Of a stretch of 48,700 bases of DNA, positions 27,450 to 36,539 are shown piece by piece (within the stretch, counting starts at the first letter, position 1; each line of letters starts with the position of its first letter). The notes under the pieces were generated by a model. It saw only the letters and a list, made by a program, of their open reading frames with translations, made no database searches and was not told the origin of the DNA. Location of the stretch: the NCBI GenBank assembly GCA_016934055.1, contig JAFGTR010000053.1, positions 1 through 48,700 on the forward strand, read 5' to 3'. Origin of the DNA: Bacteroidales bacterium (lineage in GTDB: Bacteria; Bacteroidota; Bacteroidia; Bacteroidales; UBA10428). The position numbers and the translations under genes were made by a program.

Positions 27450-29369
27450 ATGAAAAAGCTTTCATTTATCATATTCTTTGAGATATTGCTTGTACTGATG
27501 GCCATGGCGCAAGAACCGGCTTCTACATCAAAGAAAGCCATCAATCTATATAACAGAGGCCTTCAGAGTTTTACAGTCAATGATTTTCATGCTGCTTCGG
27601 ATTATCTGCAGGATGCTGTTCGCGAAGATTCTGCATTCATTCATGCCTGGCTCGTTCTCGCTGAGGTATATGAAGACTGGAAAAAGCCCTTACTTGCCAT
27701 GGCCATGTACAGAAGAGCCATAAAAATAAATCCTGTTTTCTATCCATATGCCTATGTAAAACTGGCTAACCTGGAATATACCCAGGCCCAGTATGGTGAA
27801 GCCCTTGAACATTACAACAGCTTTCTGGAACTGCCAGGCAACAAGAATGATAAACATATTGAGAAATCCAATGAGGGCATTGCACGGTGCAATTTTTCAT
27901 TGCAGGCAATCGAAAATCCTGTTGATTTCAGGCCTGTTTCATTAGGCCCTTTTGTTAACACCGCAGAAGATGAATACTGGCCAAGCCTGTCAGCTGATGA
28001 ACAAACACTTGTAATTACAAGACTGATAAAAAGTGAGTTTATCAGCGGAAAAAAGCAGGAGGACTTTTTCATCAGCTATCGCAATGAAAACGGATGGGGA
28101 CCATTGATGAATGCCGGTTATCCGTTGAATTCGCCGGATAACGAGGGAGCGCAAACTATTTCAGCCGACGGCCGGCTGATGGTTTTTACCGGGTGTAACC
28201 GGAAAGACGGTTCTGGCAGATGCGACCTTTACATTTCCAGGAAAGAAGGTGATTCATGGTCAATACCCAAAAACATGGGAGGGCCGGTAAACACCGGTTA
28301 TACTGAAACGCAACCTTCATTATCAGCTGATGGAAAGACATTATTTTTTGCAAGTGACCGTCCGGGAGGCAGTGGCGCAGTTGACCTGTGGGTATGCCAT
28401 GAGATGGCTGGCGGCAAATGGACAACACCTCTTAATCTTGGCGATACAATTAATTCAAGGGGAAATGAAATGTCACCCTTCATCCATCCCGATGGTCGTA
28501 CTTTGTATCTTGCCTCTGATGGTCATATTGGTCTTGGCGGTTATGATCTTTTCGTTAGCCGGAAGGATAGCAGTGGCCGCTGGCTTAAACCTGAGAATCT
28601 TGGATATCCTATAAATACCAACAAAGATGAATTCGGTCTCATCGTGAACCCTTCCGGTAACCGTGCATATTTTGCATCTGATATTGAAGAGGAAAACGGC
28701 AGGGATATATTTTATTTCGATCTGCCGGAAACAGCAAGGCCAGATCAGGTTTCCTTCATGAAAGGTGTAGTATATGATAAAGAAACACAAAGAAAGCTCA
28801 GGGCAGATTTTGAGCTTGTTGATCTGAGCACTCATAAACTGACGAACAAATCACAGTCTGATAGCATTACCGGGGAATTCCTTGTTTGTATCCCGGTAAA
28901 CCGCAATCATATGCTTAACGTTTCAAGGAAAGGCTATCTTTTCTTTTCAGAGAACTTTTCAATACAGGGTGTTTACTTATCTGAAAAGCCTTTTCTAAAG
29001 GATATTCCTTTAAGTCCGATTAAGGTAGGTATGATCGTCGTGCTGAAGAACATATTCTTTGAAACTGATTCGTATGCTCTGAAAGATGAATCTTTGGCGG
29101 AACTTAACAAGCTTGTACAATTCCTCCAGGAAAATCCGCATATCCGCATTGAAATAAGCGGGCATACTGACAATACGGGTACACCTGAGTACAACCTCAG
29201 GCTGTCTGACAACCGGGCACAAGCTGTTGCGAAATACTTAGTGAAAGCCAATGTTGCAGAGGACAGGCTGGTTTGCCGGGGATATGGATTATCTCTTCCT
29301 GTTGCTTCTAATGAGACCGAAGAGGGCCGGGCACAAAACCGGAGAACAGAAGTGAAAATTATTGAGTAA
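27450..29369 (+). CDS. PorE-like OmpA family protein: TPR, beta-propeller, CRD, OmpA
   Basis: The 639-residue exported protein shows, in order: a signal peptide (FIIFFEILLVLMAMAQ); TPR-like helices (about 25-140, NLYNRGLQSFTVNDFHAASD, AMYRRAIKINP); a PD40/WD40-type propeller (about 165-400, repeats of the type PSLSADGKTLFFASDRPGG); a carboxypeptidase-regulatory-like domain (about 430-510); and an OmpA C-terminal peptidoglycan-binding domain (about 527-638, HTDNTGTPEYNLRLSDNRA, GYGLSLPVASN). This is the architecture of the T9SS component PorE of Porphyromonas. PorE is a lipoprotein; here no lipobox cysteine follows the signal (AMAQEPAS), so it should be a soluble periplasmic or envelope protein bound to peptidoglycan. 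Confidence 0.9.
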   Translation: MKKLSFIIFFEILLVLMAMAQEPASTSKKAINLYNRGLQSFTVNDFHAASDYLQDAVREDSAFIHAWLVLAEVYEDWKKPLLAMAMYRRAIKINPVFYPYAYVKLANLEYTQAQYGEALEHYNSFLELPGNKNDKHIEKSNEGIARCNFSLQAIENPVDFRPVSLGPFVNTAEDEYWPSLSADEQTLVITRLIKSEFISGKKQEDFFISYRNENGWGPLMNAGYPLNSPDNEGAQTISADGRLMVFTGCNRKDGSGRCDLYISRKEGDSWSIPKNMGGPVNTGYTETQPSLSADGKTLFFASDRPGGSGAVDLWVCHEMAGGKWTTPLNLGDTINSRGNEMSPFIHPDGRTLYLASDGHIGLGGYDLFVSRKDSSGRWLKPENLGYPINTNKDEFGLIVNPSGNRAYFASDIEEENGRDIFYFDLPETARPDQVSFMKGVVYDKETQRKLRADFELVDLSTHKLTNKSQSDSITGEFLVCIPVNRNHMLNVSRKGYLFFSENFSIQGVYLSEKPFLKDIPLSPIKVGMIVVLKNIFFETDSYALKDESLAELNKLVQFLQENPHIRIEISGHTDNTGTPEYNLRLSDNRAQAVAKYLVKANVAEDRLVCRGYGLSLPVASNETEEGRAQNRRTEVKIIE

Positions 29370-29636
29370 TATGTTAGAGGTAAGAAACAAGAACAAAGTA
29401 CCAGGAACAAAGACTGTTAGACTGTTAGGCTGTTATACTGTTAGACCTTGAGACCTTAAGACCATTAGACATTAAGACTATCAGCCTGCAGGATTAAAAA
29501 ACTTTGTCATCTGTTTGTTAACTTGTCAAAAATATATCCGTATAATTTATTGCCAAAGTTAAATAAGAATTATTTTTTTATTAAATTTATTACAGCAATA
29601 ACATAATTATAAGGTATAACAGAAAACTTTTAAAGC
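29370..29636. other. 267-bp spacer with degenerate short repeats
   Basis: 29415-29495 contains repeated ACTGTTAGAC- and CATTAGAC-like units of about 9-11 bp, followed by AT-rich leader sequence for the next gene. I see no gene or strong hairpin. Confidence 0.6.
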
Positions 29637-30425
29637 ATGAAAAAAATCACATTTCTGGCATTTTTGATCATAACGGGTGCGTCAATGTTGTCTTTTGGAG
29701 AAGAAAAGATTCCTGAAAAATTGTTATCGGATTTTAAATCTGTCGACTGGCCCGTTGTATTGAAAGCCAAGGAAGACATTGAAAATATGGAGACTGCCGG
29801 AATTCCACAGCTCCTGTCATTGCTTGATGATTTTACAATTTGCAAGTTGAAAAACACCGGAGACCTTATCTATCCAGGGGCGGAACGATTTTACGGACAT
29901 GGACAGATTGTGGATTACAGTATAGATGAGATAGCCATTCGGACAGCCTGGCTACTTGAAGATATTATTTTTCAGAATTTTGGATTTACAGGGATTCATC
30001 TGCCTGAAGATGAACTGAACGGATTTATTGAAACCAATTTTTTTGATTATTACGATAACTCAAAGAACAGACAAGGATTAAAAAGGATGACTGTTCCTGA
30101 AAAACGTGACCTGATAAAATCCCTGAGCATTAAGAAAGCAAAAAGCTGGCTGGAACAACAATCAGAAAGTTTGTCACGCTTGGATGCTCTTGTCAGCGCA
30201 TTGAAGTCTGAAGATGAAAAGCGTCAGGTTAAAGCTCTTTTTTATATCCGTAATGGCAGAACCCGCTGTACAGGCCTGACTAAAGCATATTATCAGGACA
30301 ATATGGAGACTATAGTAAGGGAATTAGCAAAATCCGACATTAAAAGAGTATCGGAAAATGCTAAATTGATCATAATGGATATTGATTTTGAATGGCTTGA
30401 CATGAAAACAAAAAACCCTGGTTGA
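29637..30425 (+). CDS. Hypothetical exported protein
   Basis: The 262-residue product has a clear signal peptide (ITFLAFLIITGASMLSFG, cleavage before EEK). The mature part is rich in charged residues and predicted helix. A C-terminal segment (SALKSEDEKRQVKALFYIRNG, ELAKSDIKRVSENAKLIIM) resembles HEAT-like helix pairs. I do not recognise a named family. The distance of 58 bp to the next gene, which has its own strong promoter, suggests separate control. A periplasmic scaffolding or immunity-like role is possible but unsupported. Confidence 0.8.
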   Translation: MKKITFLAFLIITGASMLSFGEEKIPEKLLSDFKSVDWPVVLKAKEDIENMETAGIPQLLSLLDDFTICKLKNTGDLIYPGAERFYGHGQIVDYSIDEIAIRTAWLLEDIIFQNFGFTGIHLPEDELNGFIETNFFDYYDNSKNRQGLKRMTVPEKRDLIKSLSIKKAKSWLEQQSESLSRLDALVSALKSEDEKRQVKALFYIRNGRTRCTGLTKAYYQDNMETIVRELAKSDIKRVSENAKLIIMDIDFEWLDMKTKNPG

Positions 30426-30434
30426 TAAATTGGT

Positions 30435-30465
30435 TTTGAAGCTCAGATACTTTCTTTTAACTTTG
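30435..30465 (+). promoter_or_regulatory. Consensus Bacteroidota promoter
   Basis: TTTG at 30435-30438, spacer of exactly 19 bp, TAACTTTG at 30458-30465: both boxes are perfect. Transcription would start about 10 nt before the ATG at 30483, giving a very short leader. Confidence 0.75.
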
Positions 30466-30482
30466 CATTAAACTATGCGCGT

Positions 30483-30875
30483 ATGAGACAAAAAATCTTT
30501 ATCGTTGCATTTCTGGCAGTATTATTCTGTTTTAATTCAGTTTATGCCCAAAAAGAAATTTTCATTAAACAGATTGAATTTAAACTTGACAATATCAGTG
30601 ATGTTGATTATGAGAATGAGTATTTCATGACAATGAAGCTGAATAAAGGTTCTACCTACAAGTTTAAAATAACCAATCATCGCGATAATTATACGGGGAA
30701 AGCTGTTATGGAGCTTATGGATGCTGATAATCTTATTTTAACAAATCAGCTTAATGATAAATACTTTGAAACCCTGAGCTTTATCTGCAATAAGACGGGC
30801 TTTTATGATATCTTAATTCGTTATAAAGATAAGAAGCCCGGGAACTCTGTTATTGATATCGTTTTATTGCAGTAA
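30483..30875 (+). CDS. Small hypothetical exported protein
   Basis: The 130-residue product has a signal peptide (IFIVAFLAVLFCFNSVYAQ) and a mature part of about 110 residues that looks all-beta (YKFKITNHRDNYTGKAVMELMD, GFYDILIRYKDKKPGNSVIDIVLL). The pattern resembles pre-peptidase C-terminal-like or jelly-roll domains that modulate ligand binding, but the match is loose. A perfect consensus promoter lies immediately upstream. It converges on the SLC13 transporter gene with five bases between stop codons. Confidence 0.82.
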   Translation: MRQKIFIVAFLAVLFCFNSVYAQKEIFIKQIEFKLDNISDVDYENEYFMTMKLNKGSTYKFKITNHRDNYTGKAVMELMDADNLILTNQLNDKYFETLSFICNKTGFYDILIRYKDKKPGNSVIDIVLLQ

Positions 30876-30880
30876 GCAAA

Positions 30881-32659
30881 CTAAAAATAGATCAGGGAAA
30901 GCATACTTATTGCAACGATCATGTAAAGAATTGTGAGCGGGAATCCTATTTTAAGGAAATCACGAAATGAATATCCTCCCGGACCTGATACCATCAGGTT
31001 TGTAACATAGCCATGCGGGGCAAAAAAAGTACAGGCTCCGGCAAATGAGACAGACATGATAAAGGGTACCGGATTTACACCGAGTTTATAGGCTATAGTC
31101 AGAGCTACAGGAAAAACTAAGGCAATGGCAGCTTTTGAAGTAACTGTGACTGTCAATACCACCGTAATAAGATAAATGCCGAAGAGTACACCGGCTTTCC
31201 CCATGGGCAGGAATGCAGAAAGCATGCCATTGGCCAGGATAGTGGCAGCGCCTGATTTAATCATGGCTGTACCCAGGGCGAGTGATAATACTATTACAAG
31301 AGCAAGGTTGTAATCGATACTTCCTGGAATCTCTTTCGGACTGGTTACTTTCAATACCATGGCGGTAAGGACCATAAATGTAATACCCAAAAACAGTGAG
31401 ATGACATGCAGTGCAGCCAGCAAAATTACAAGCAAGGCACCACCAACCAGTATGGCTGTTTTCCATCCCTCGAGTTTCATATATTCCTTAACTTTTGAAA
31501 TGAAATAGAAATCGTTTGTATCAGCGGTGCGACTGACAAAATTTTCGCCGGTAAACAACAACAGCACATCTCCGGCTTTGAGTTCGACATTGCCAAGTTT
31601 TCCTTCAATACGCTCGCCATTGCGATGAACGGCAATAATAGCAGCGTCATATATACCCCTGAAATTAGAATCATGCACGGTTTTATCTATTAAAGAAGAG
31701 TTTTGTGATATGACGACCTCAAAAACCTCAGCTTTTTTCATTTTGGTCAGCATATCAATTTCGGGAAGTACAAGGCCGGAATTGGTTGTGATAAGGTCAG
31801 CAATGATTTTGGTTTCACCAGTAAAAATCAATATGTCTCCTTTATCTAACATGACGTCAGACGGGACAGATGTGATTTTAAACGACTTTCTGAGAATGGC
31901 GAGCAGTTTCAACCCTTTGATTTCAGTTAAACCGGTTTCTGCAAGTGTTTTGCCTATGAGGTGGGAATTAGCTTTTACCCTGGCCTCTACAACATATTCT
32001 CGATTGTGTGTTTGAAGGTCATCTGTAATAGCTTTTTTCAACGGCAACAGAGGTTTGCTGGCCAATATCAGGTAAAGGGCTCCCAGGAATATCATGGGAA
32101 TTCCAACCCATGCAAAATCAAATATCTGTAAGGGTGGAAGATCAGGAAGTAGAGTTTGTTCTTCAACCATACTGTTTATGATCATGTTGGTTGATGTTCC
32201 GATAAGGGTGGCAGTTCCACCCAGTATAGCTGCGTATGAAAGCGGTATTAACAACCTTGATGGATATACGTTGTTACGTTTTGACCAGCCGTGCACATAA
32301 GGCATAAGTACGGCAACAAGCGAAGTATTGCTGATAATTGTTGAAATGGCTGCGATAAAGAATACCATCCTGCTTAAAAAGCCACGGTAAGTTTTGACTT
32401 TTCTGAAAATCCGGTCGAATGCATTTTCAATAATGCTGGTTTTTCGCAATACCTCGCCGTATAGTAAAATAAGGATTACCAAAGCCACCTGTTCATTTCC
32501 GAAACCACTGATGATCTCTGCGGGCGTCAGAATTCCGAAGACCCCCAGAACGATGACACTGATTAAAAAAGTAAAAGAAATACCCAGAAGCTTATTATAG
32601 AGAGTGAATAAAATGAAAGCAAGGACAATAAATACCAGTATCAGATCAGGACTAACCAT
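30881..32659 (-). CDS. SLC13/DASS-type permease with two RCK_C (TrkA-C) domains
   Basis: The 592-residue inner-membrane protein has two bundles of hydrophobic helices. They are separated by a cytoplasmic insert with two TrkA-C/RCK_C domains, residues about 215-280 (NSHLIGKTLAETGL to DKGDILIFTG) and about 300-370 (NSSLIDKTVHDSNFRGI to KAGDVLLLFTG). The helical hairpin signatures SNTSLVAVLMPYV and GTSTNMIINSM fit the divalent anion:Na+ symporter clan; members carry dicarboxylates, sulfate or similar anions. The substrate cannot be assigned. The gene is monocistronic and divergent from pepD. Confidence 0.9.
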   Translation of the reverse strand: MVSPDLILVFIVLAFILFTLYNKLLGISFTFLISVIVLGVFGILTPAEIISGFGNEQVALVILILLYGEVLRKTSIIENAFDRIFRKVKTYRGFLSRMVFFIAAISTIISNTSLVAVLMPYVHGWSKRNNVYPSRLLIPLSYAAILGGTATLIGTSTNMIINSMVEEQTLLPDLPPLQIFDFAWVGIPMIFLGALYLILASKPLLPLKKAITDDLQTHNREYVVEARVKANSHLIGKTLAETGLTEIKGLKLLAILRKSFKITSVPSDVMLDKGDILIFTGETKIIADLITTNSGLVLPEIDMLTKMKKAEVFEVVISQNSSLIDKTVHDSNFRGIYDAAIIAVHRNGERIEGKLGNVELKAGDVLLLFTGENFVSRTADTNDFYFISKVKEYMKLEGWKTAILVGGALLVILLAALHVISLFLGITFMVLTAMVLKVTSPKEIPGSIDYNLALVIVLSLALGTAMIKSGAATILANGMLSAFLPMGKAGVLFGIYLITVVLTVTVTSKAAIALVFPVALTIAYKLGVNPVPFIMSVSFAGACTFFAPHGYVTNLMVSGPGGYSFRDFLKIGFPLTILYMIVAISMLSLIYF

Positions 32660-32903
32660 GTTTCAGATTTGGTTCTTTAGTGTAAGAAAACGCCACAGTA
32701 TTAAATTCAGCGAAAATAACAATTTTAATCAGCATTAGAGAGGATGAAACTGAAAAAATGTGGGCTGAAAGAATGTAAGATATTGTAAATCTGCGTAAAA
32801 GTAAAACAAGAGCCTGGTGGAAAGGTGGAGAAACTAAAGGTTGATGAAATGATATTTTTTAATCAACCGGAATTGCCTATTTTTAGGTCAAAATGATAGC
32901 CAT

Positions 32904-34367
32904 ATGAAATCGCTGAAAGAATTGCATCCGCCATTGCTTTGGGATTATTTTAATGAGATTTTACAAATACCCCGTGCCTCTGGTAAAGAAACAAGAATTG
33001 GGGAGTATGTCATTTCCGTTGCCAAAAAGCATGGACTGAAATATAAAAAAGACAAAGCCGGTAATATACTTGTTGTTAAAAATGCAAGTTCCGGCTTTGG
33101 TAACATTCAATCTGTCTGCCTGCAAAGTCATCTTGATATGGTATGCGAGAAAAACAGCCAGAGCCGGCATAATTTTGATACCGATCCTATACAGGCTTAT
33201 ATTGATGATGGATGGGTTAAAGCAAAAGAAACCACACTGGGAGCCGATAACGGTATTGGCGTTGCTGCTCAGCTGGCCATTCTGACAGATCCTAAACTGG
33301 ATCACGGGCCCCTGGAATGTCTTTTTACCGTTGATGAGGAAACCGGTCTGAATGGAGCAAGAGGTCTTGAAAGCCAGTTCTTTGACAGTCATATCCTCAT
33401 AAACCTTGATTCGGAAGACGAAGGTGAATTGTTCATTGGTTGTGCAGGAGGAATCAATACCATTGGATCACTGAAATACAAGTCTAAGAATGCACCTGTT
33501 GACAGTAAAGCATACAAAATTGAGATTGGTGGACTTTTGGGAGGACATTCGGGATCCGATATCCATAAAGACAGGGGCAACTCCATTAAAATATTGAATG
33601 AGATTCTCTGGGAAGCGAGAAATCGTTTTGATATGCGCCTTTCTGTGTTTGAAGGGGGTAATCTCAGGAATGCCATTCCGCGTGAGGCTTATGCTATCAT
33701 TGTTTTGCCTGAAAAATACGTGGAAGTCTTTGAAGAATATTTCCGTGAAACGGCAAAAAAGCTTACTGCAACCCTCTGTATTGAAGAACCTGATTTTTCA
33801 ATTACCCTTGATGAAGTGGAACGTCCTGAACGGATTATGAAGAAAAAACCACAGGAGAAATTGCTGAATGCCATTTATGTGTGTCCAAATGATGTTATAT
33901 CATGGAGCAAGATAATGCCTGACCTGGTAGAGACATCCACAAATCTTGCCTCTGTTAAATTCCAGGCGCCAAATATTGTTCTTATGACCACCAGCCAGCG
34001 AAGCTCCGATAATACGGCCATTCAGGCCATTGCCAACAAGGTCAGAAGTACCTTTAAACTGGCCGGCGCCAAGGTGGAACATTCTGAAGGTTATCCGGGC
34101 TGGAATCCCAATCCGTCTTCTGTAATTTTATCCATTACAGAGAATACATACAAAGAAGTATTTGGAACAGAACCCAAAGTCAAAGCTATTCATGCCGGAC
34201 TTGAATGCGGGTTATTTCTTGAAAAATACCCGTACCTCGATATGATTTCCTTTGGTCCTACAATCCTCGATGTCCATTCACCAAATGAAAAACTGGATAT
34301 TGAAACCACGGTGAAATTCTGGAAATTATTGCTGGGTGTGCTGAAGAATATCCCGGAGAAGCAATAG
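32904..34367 (+). CDS. pepD: Aminoacyl-histidine dipeptidase (peptidase M20C)
   Basis: The 487-residue cytoplasmic dipeptidase cleaves Xaa-His dipeptides such as carnosine. M20 metal motifs are visible: the first ligand in LQSHLDMVCEKN, the bridging aspartate in LGADNGIG, the catalytic Glu pair in TVDEETGLNGA, SDEDEG-type segment NLDSEDEGELFIG, and the final histidine region AIHAGLECGLF. The dimerisation-domain segment GGLLGGHSGSDIH is also typical. Length is close to E. coli PepD (485). Monocistronic, followed by the convergent rubredoxin gene. Confidence 0.95.
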   Translation: MKSLKELHPPLLWDYFNEILQIPRASGKETRIGEYVISVAKKHGLKYKKDKAGNILVVKNASSGFGNIQSVCLQSHLDMVCEKNSQSRHNFDTDPIQAYIDDGWVKAKETTLGADNGIGVAAQLAILTDPKLDHGPLECLFTVDEETGLNGARGLESQFFDSHILINLDSEDEGELFIGCAGGINTIGSLKYKSKNAPVDSKAYKIEIGGLLGGHSGSDIHKDRGNSIKILNEILWEARNRFDMRLSVFEGGNLRNAIPREAYAIIVLPEKYVEVFEEYFRETAKKLTATLCIEEPDFSITLDEVERPERIMKKKPQEKLLNAIYVCPNDVISWSKIMPDLVETSTNLASVKFQAPNIVLMTTSQRSSDNTAIQAIANKVRSTFKLAGAKVEHSEGYPGWNPNPSSVILSITENTYKEVFGTEPKVKAIHAGLECGLFLEKYPYLDMISFGPTILDVHSPNEKLDIETTVKFWKLLLGVLKNIPEKQ

Positions 34368-34438
34368 GCAGCGGTGGTAAGCATCGGCAGCAGGCTGCAA
34401 CATTAGGCTGGAAAGATATATCTGCCCTTGATCATTCA

Positions 34439-34600
34439 TCATTCCGTAATTTCAAAATCTTCCTTTGATACTCCACAAACCGGACAAACCCAGTCTTCGG
34501 GAATATCTTCAAAGGGTGTTCCCGGTGGAATGCCACCATCAGGATCGCCTTCAACAGGATCATAAATATAACCGCAGACAAGACATTTGTATTTTTTCAT
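34439..34600 (-). CDS. Rubredoxin
   Basis: A 53-residue small electron carrier. The start [19 protein letters not shown] and the end [16 protein letters not shown] give the two CxxCG knuckles, four cysteines for one Fe(SCys)4 site; the intervening [20 protein letters not shown] is canonical. It would shuttle electrons, commonly to superoxide reductase, rubrerythrin or related oxidative-stress enzymes in anaerobes, none of which are in this window. It is divergently oriented from nothing nearby: pepD converges on it, and the repeat region 34621-34870 lies upstream. Confidence 0.96.
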   Translation of the reverse strand: MKKYKCLVCGYIYDPVEGDPDGGIPPGTPFEDIPEDWVCPVCGVSKEDFEITE

Positions 34601-34675
34601 AGAATCAAAAGTCAGAATTCAAGAGCCAAGATAGAATAAATAAGGCAAAAGATAAAAGGCAAAAGACAAAAGATC

Positions 34676-34870
34676 GAAGAAGGAAGATCGAAGAAGGAAG
34701 ATCGAATATCCTATACTGGTTCAAGCGACTGCCTGACAGGCAGACAGGTCCGCTTGGACCTGATAATTAACAATTTATCACCAAGCACCCATCACCAAAT
34801 CACCAAATCACCAAACCTGCCTGCCGTAGCGGCAGCGCAGGCAGGTCAACAAATCATCAAATCACCAAAT
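34676..34870 (-). repeat. Interspersed repeat, copy 2 (about 190 bp), inverted relative to copy 1
   Basis: Read on the minus strand, it follows copy 1 from the GATTTGGT units through the identical 32-bp hairpin (34815-34846), the block GATAAATTGTTAATTATCAG, the GGTCC-hairpin and the AACCAGTATAG block to the TCTTCCTTCTTCG tail. Differences are scattered substitutions and one extra 8-bp tandem unit. It ends three bases before the mnmA stop codon. Confidence 0.9.
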
Positions 34871-34872
34871 AA

Positions 34873-36072
34873 TCATTGTATCACCCCCGAGCCAAGCAAT
34901 TCCTCACCGTCATACCAGGCAGCAAACTGACCTGGGGTTATGCCACGCTGCCTTCTGTCAAACAATATATACAGGCCTTCCTTCGCCCTGAAAAGCGTTG
35001 CATGCTGCAAAGCCTGCCGGTAGCGAATTCTGACCAGATACCTCTCTGAATCACCTGGTTTGAGTGCAACATCGTTTCTTATCCAGTGTATTTCAGATGC
35101 AGGGATGAAAAGTCCCCACCGGTTAAGTCCGGGATGATCATGGCCCATGCCAACATAAAGACAGTTCTTTTTAGTATCAGATTGCAGAACAAACAAAGGT
35201 TTGGCTTTCCCTCCTATGTTCAGTCCTTTACGTTGCCCTACGGTATAGTAATGGGCTCCGTTGTGTTTTCCGATTGTCATGCCGTCTTCCTTTTTATAGG
35301 CGAAGTCTTTTGTCAGCAATGATATACCTTCTCCTGTTGAAAGAAAATGGCGGTGTATGTTTGAGTATTCTCTGAAGTCCGGCATATCAGCAGGGATTTC
35401 AACTATGGCACCCGGCTTGGGTTTTAGCTTTTGTTTCAGGAAATCAGGGAGATGAATTTTTCCGATAAAACAAAGGCCCTGTGAATCTTTTCTTTCGGCT
35501 GTGGCCAGGCCATGCTCACGGGCAATATCCCGGACCTGGTCTTTTATCAGGTTGCCTATGGGAAACAATGCCATTTGTAATTGCGACTGTGACAGCTGAC
35601 AGAGAAAATAACTCTGGTCTTTGCCGGTGTCTGTTCCGGAAAGTAAGCGGTATGCCGTTCTTTCATCAGTATGTATTTCTTTTTTCCGGCAATAATGACC
35701 GGTGGCAATGAAATCAGCACCTTCCTGCACTGCTGCCTTCAAAAAAAGATCGAATTTCACTTCTCGGTTGCACAGTACATCAGGATTCGGTGTTCGCCCC
35801 TTTTCATATTCCGAGAACATATAATCAACAATGCGCTGTTTGTATTCTATGCTGAAGTCAACAGTTTTCAAGGGTATACCGAGTTTTTTCGCAACCAGTT
35901 TTGCAAAGATCAGATCATCATGCCAGGGACAATCTCCTGCAAGAGTCCCCGTTGTATCATGCCAGTTGATCATGAACATGCCAGTTACATCATATCCTTG
36001 CTGTTTCAGCAGGTATGCCGCCACACTCGAGTCAACTCCTCCTGATATTCCGACTATCACGCGCTTCTTCAA
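34873..36072 (-). CDS. mnmA: tRNA-uridine 2-sulfurtransferase
   Basis: MnmA thiolates U34 of tRNA-Lys, -Glu and -Gln at the wobble base. The PP-loop SGGVDSS lies near residue 9. The catalytic cysteines are in PNPDVLCNREVKF and in QGLCFIGK, with HYTVGQRKGLNIGG toward the C-terminus. At 399 residues it is somewhat longer than the E. coli enzyme, mainly from the insert with GMFMINWHDTTGTLAGDCPWHDD near residue 30. The start codon is TTG (36070-36072 on the minus strand): the family N-terminus KKRVIVGISGG follows directly, and no in-frame ATG lies close upstream. Confidence 0.95.
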   Translation of the reverse strand: MKKRVIVGISGGVDSSVAAYLLKQQGYDVTGMFMINWHDTTGTLAGDCPWHDDLIFAKLVAKKLGIPLKTVDFSIEYKQRIVDYMFSEYEKGRTPNPDVLCNREVKFDLFLKAAVQEGADFIATGHYCRKKEIHTDERTAYRLLSGTDTGKDQSYFLCQLSQSQLQMALFPIGNLIKDQVRDIAREHGLATAERKDSQGLCFIGKIHLPDFLKQKLKPKPGAIVEIPADMPDFREYSNIHRHFLSTGEGISLLTKDFAYKKEDGMTIGKHNGAHYYTVGQRKGLNIGGKAKPLFVLQSDTKKNCLYVGMGHDHPGLNRWGLFIPASEIHWIRNDVALKPGDSERYLVRIRYRQALQHATLFRAKEGLYILFDRRQRGITPGQFAAWYDGEELLGSGVIQ

Positions 36073-36539
36073 TAACTGGTCAGTTTTGCTGCAAAAATAA
36101 TAAAATTGACGATTGGTAATTGCTGATTTGATGATTTGCTGACCTGCCTGCCGGCAGGCAGGTTTGTTGATTTGATGACCTGCCTGCGCTGCCGCTACGG
36201 CAGGCAGGTTTGCTGATTTGCTGATTTGTTGACCTGCCTGCGCTGCCGCTACGGCAGGCAGGTTTGATGATTGGTGATTGGTGATTGGTTATAGATTATT
36301 GAAGGTAATAGATACTCTATACTTGTCGCGCTTAGCCATTTTTGTTACTGAACATATTCCCCTCCCTGTCGGGGCAGGAGTGGGTTTATTCAGGTGTCCG
36401 ACAGATTTTCATTCTCTTTCCATGCAGCCATCTTCTTTTCGCTTATCTATTGCATAGTCAGCTTACTCAAAAACCAAAACTTATTTGCTACATTGTTATA
36501 GTTATGGTGTATCTTCGCATTATTATTCAGGGTTATACT
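36073..36539. repeat. 467-bp spacer with three GC-rich palindromes in GATTTGAT-type repeats
   Basis: Three hairpins lie at 36142-36163 (perfect 22-bp palindrome), 36178-36209 and 36232-36263 (both the 32-bp form seen at 15200 and 34815). They are embedded in degenerate 7-8-bp GATTTGCT/GATTTGAT units that end in GATTGGT units. The remaining part up to 36539 holds no gene; a TTTG/TATCTTCG pair (36484-36517, spacer 22) is a weak promoter candidate for the phosphatase gene. Confidence 0.8.

Noticed and set aside
36342..36539. Upstream start for the alkaline phosphatase at 36342
   Set aside because: The extra 66 residues are unrelated to the family and precede a proper signal peptide at 36540.
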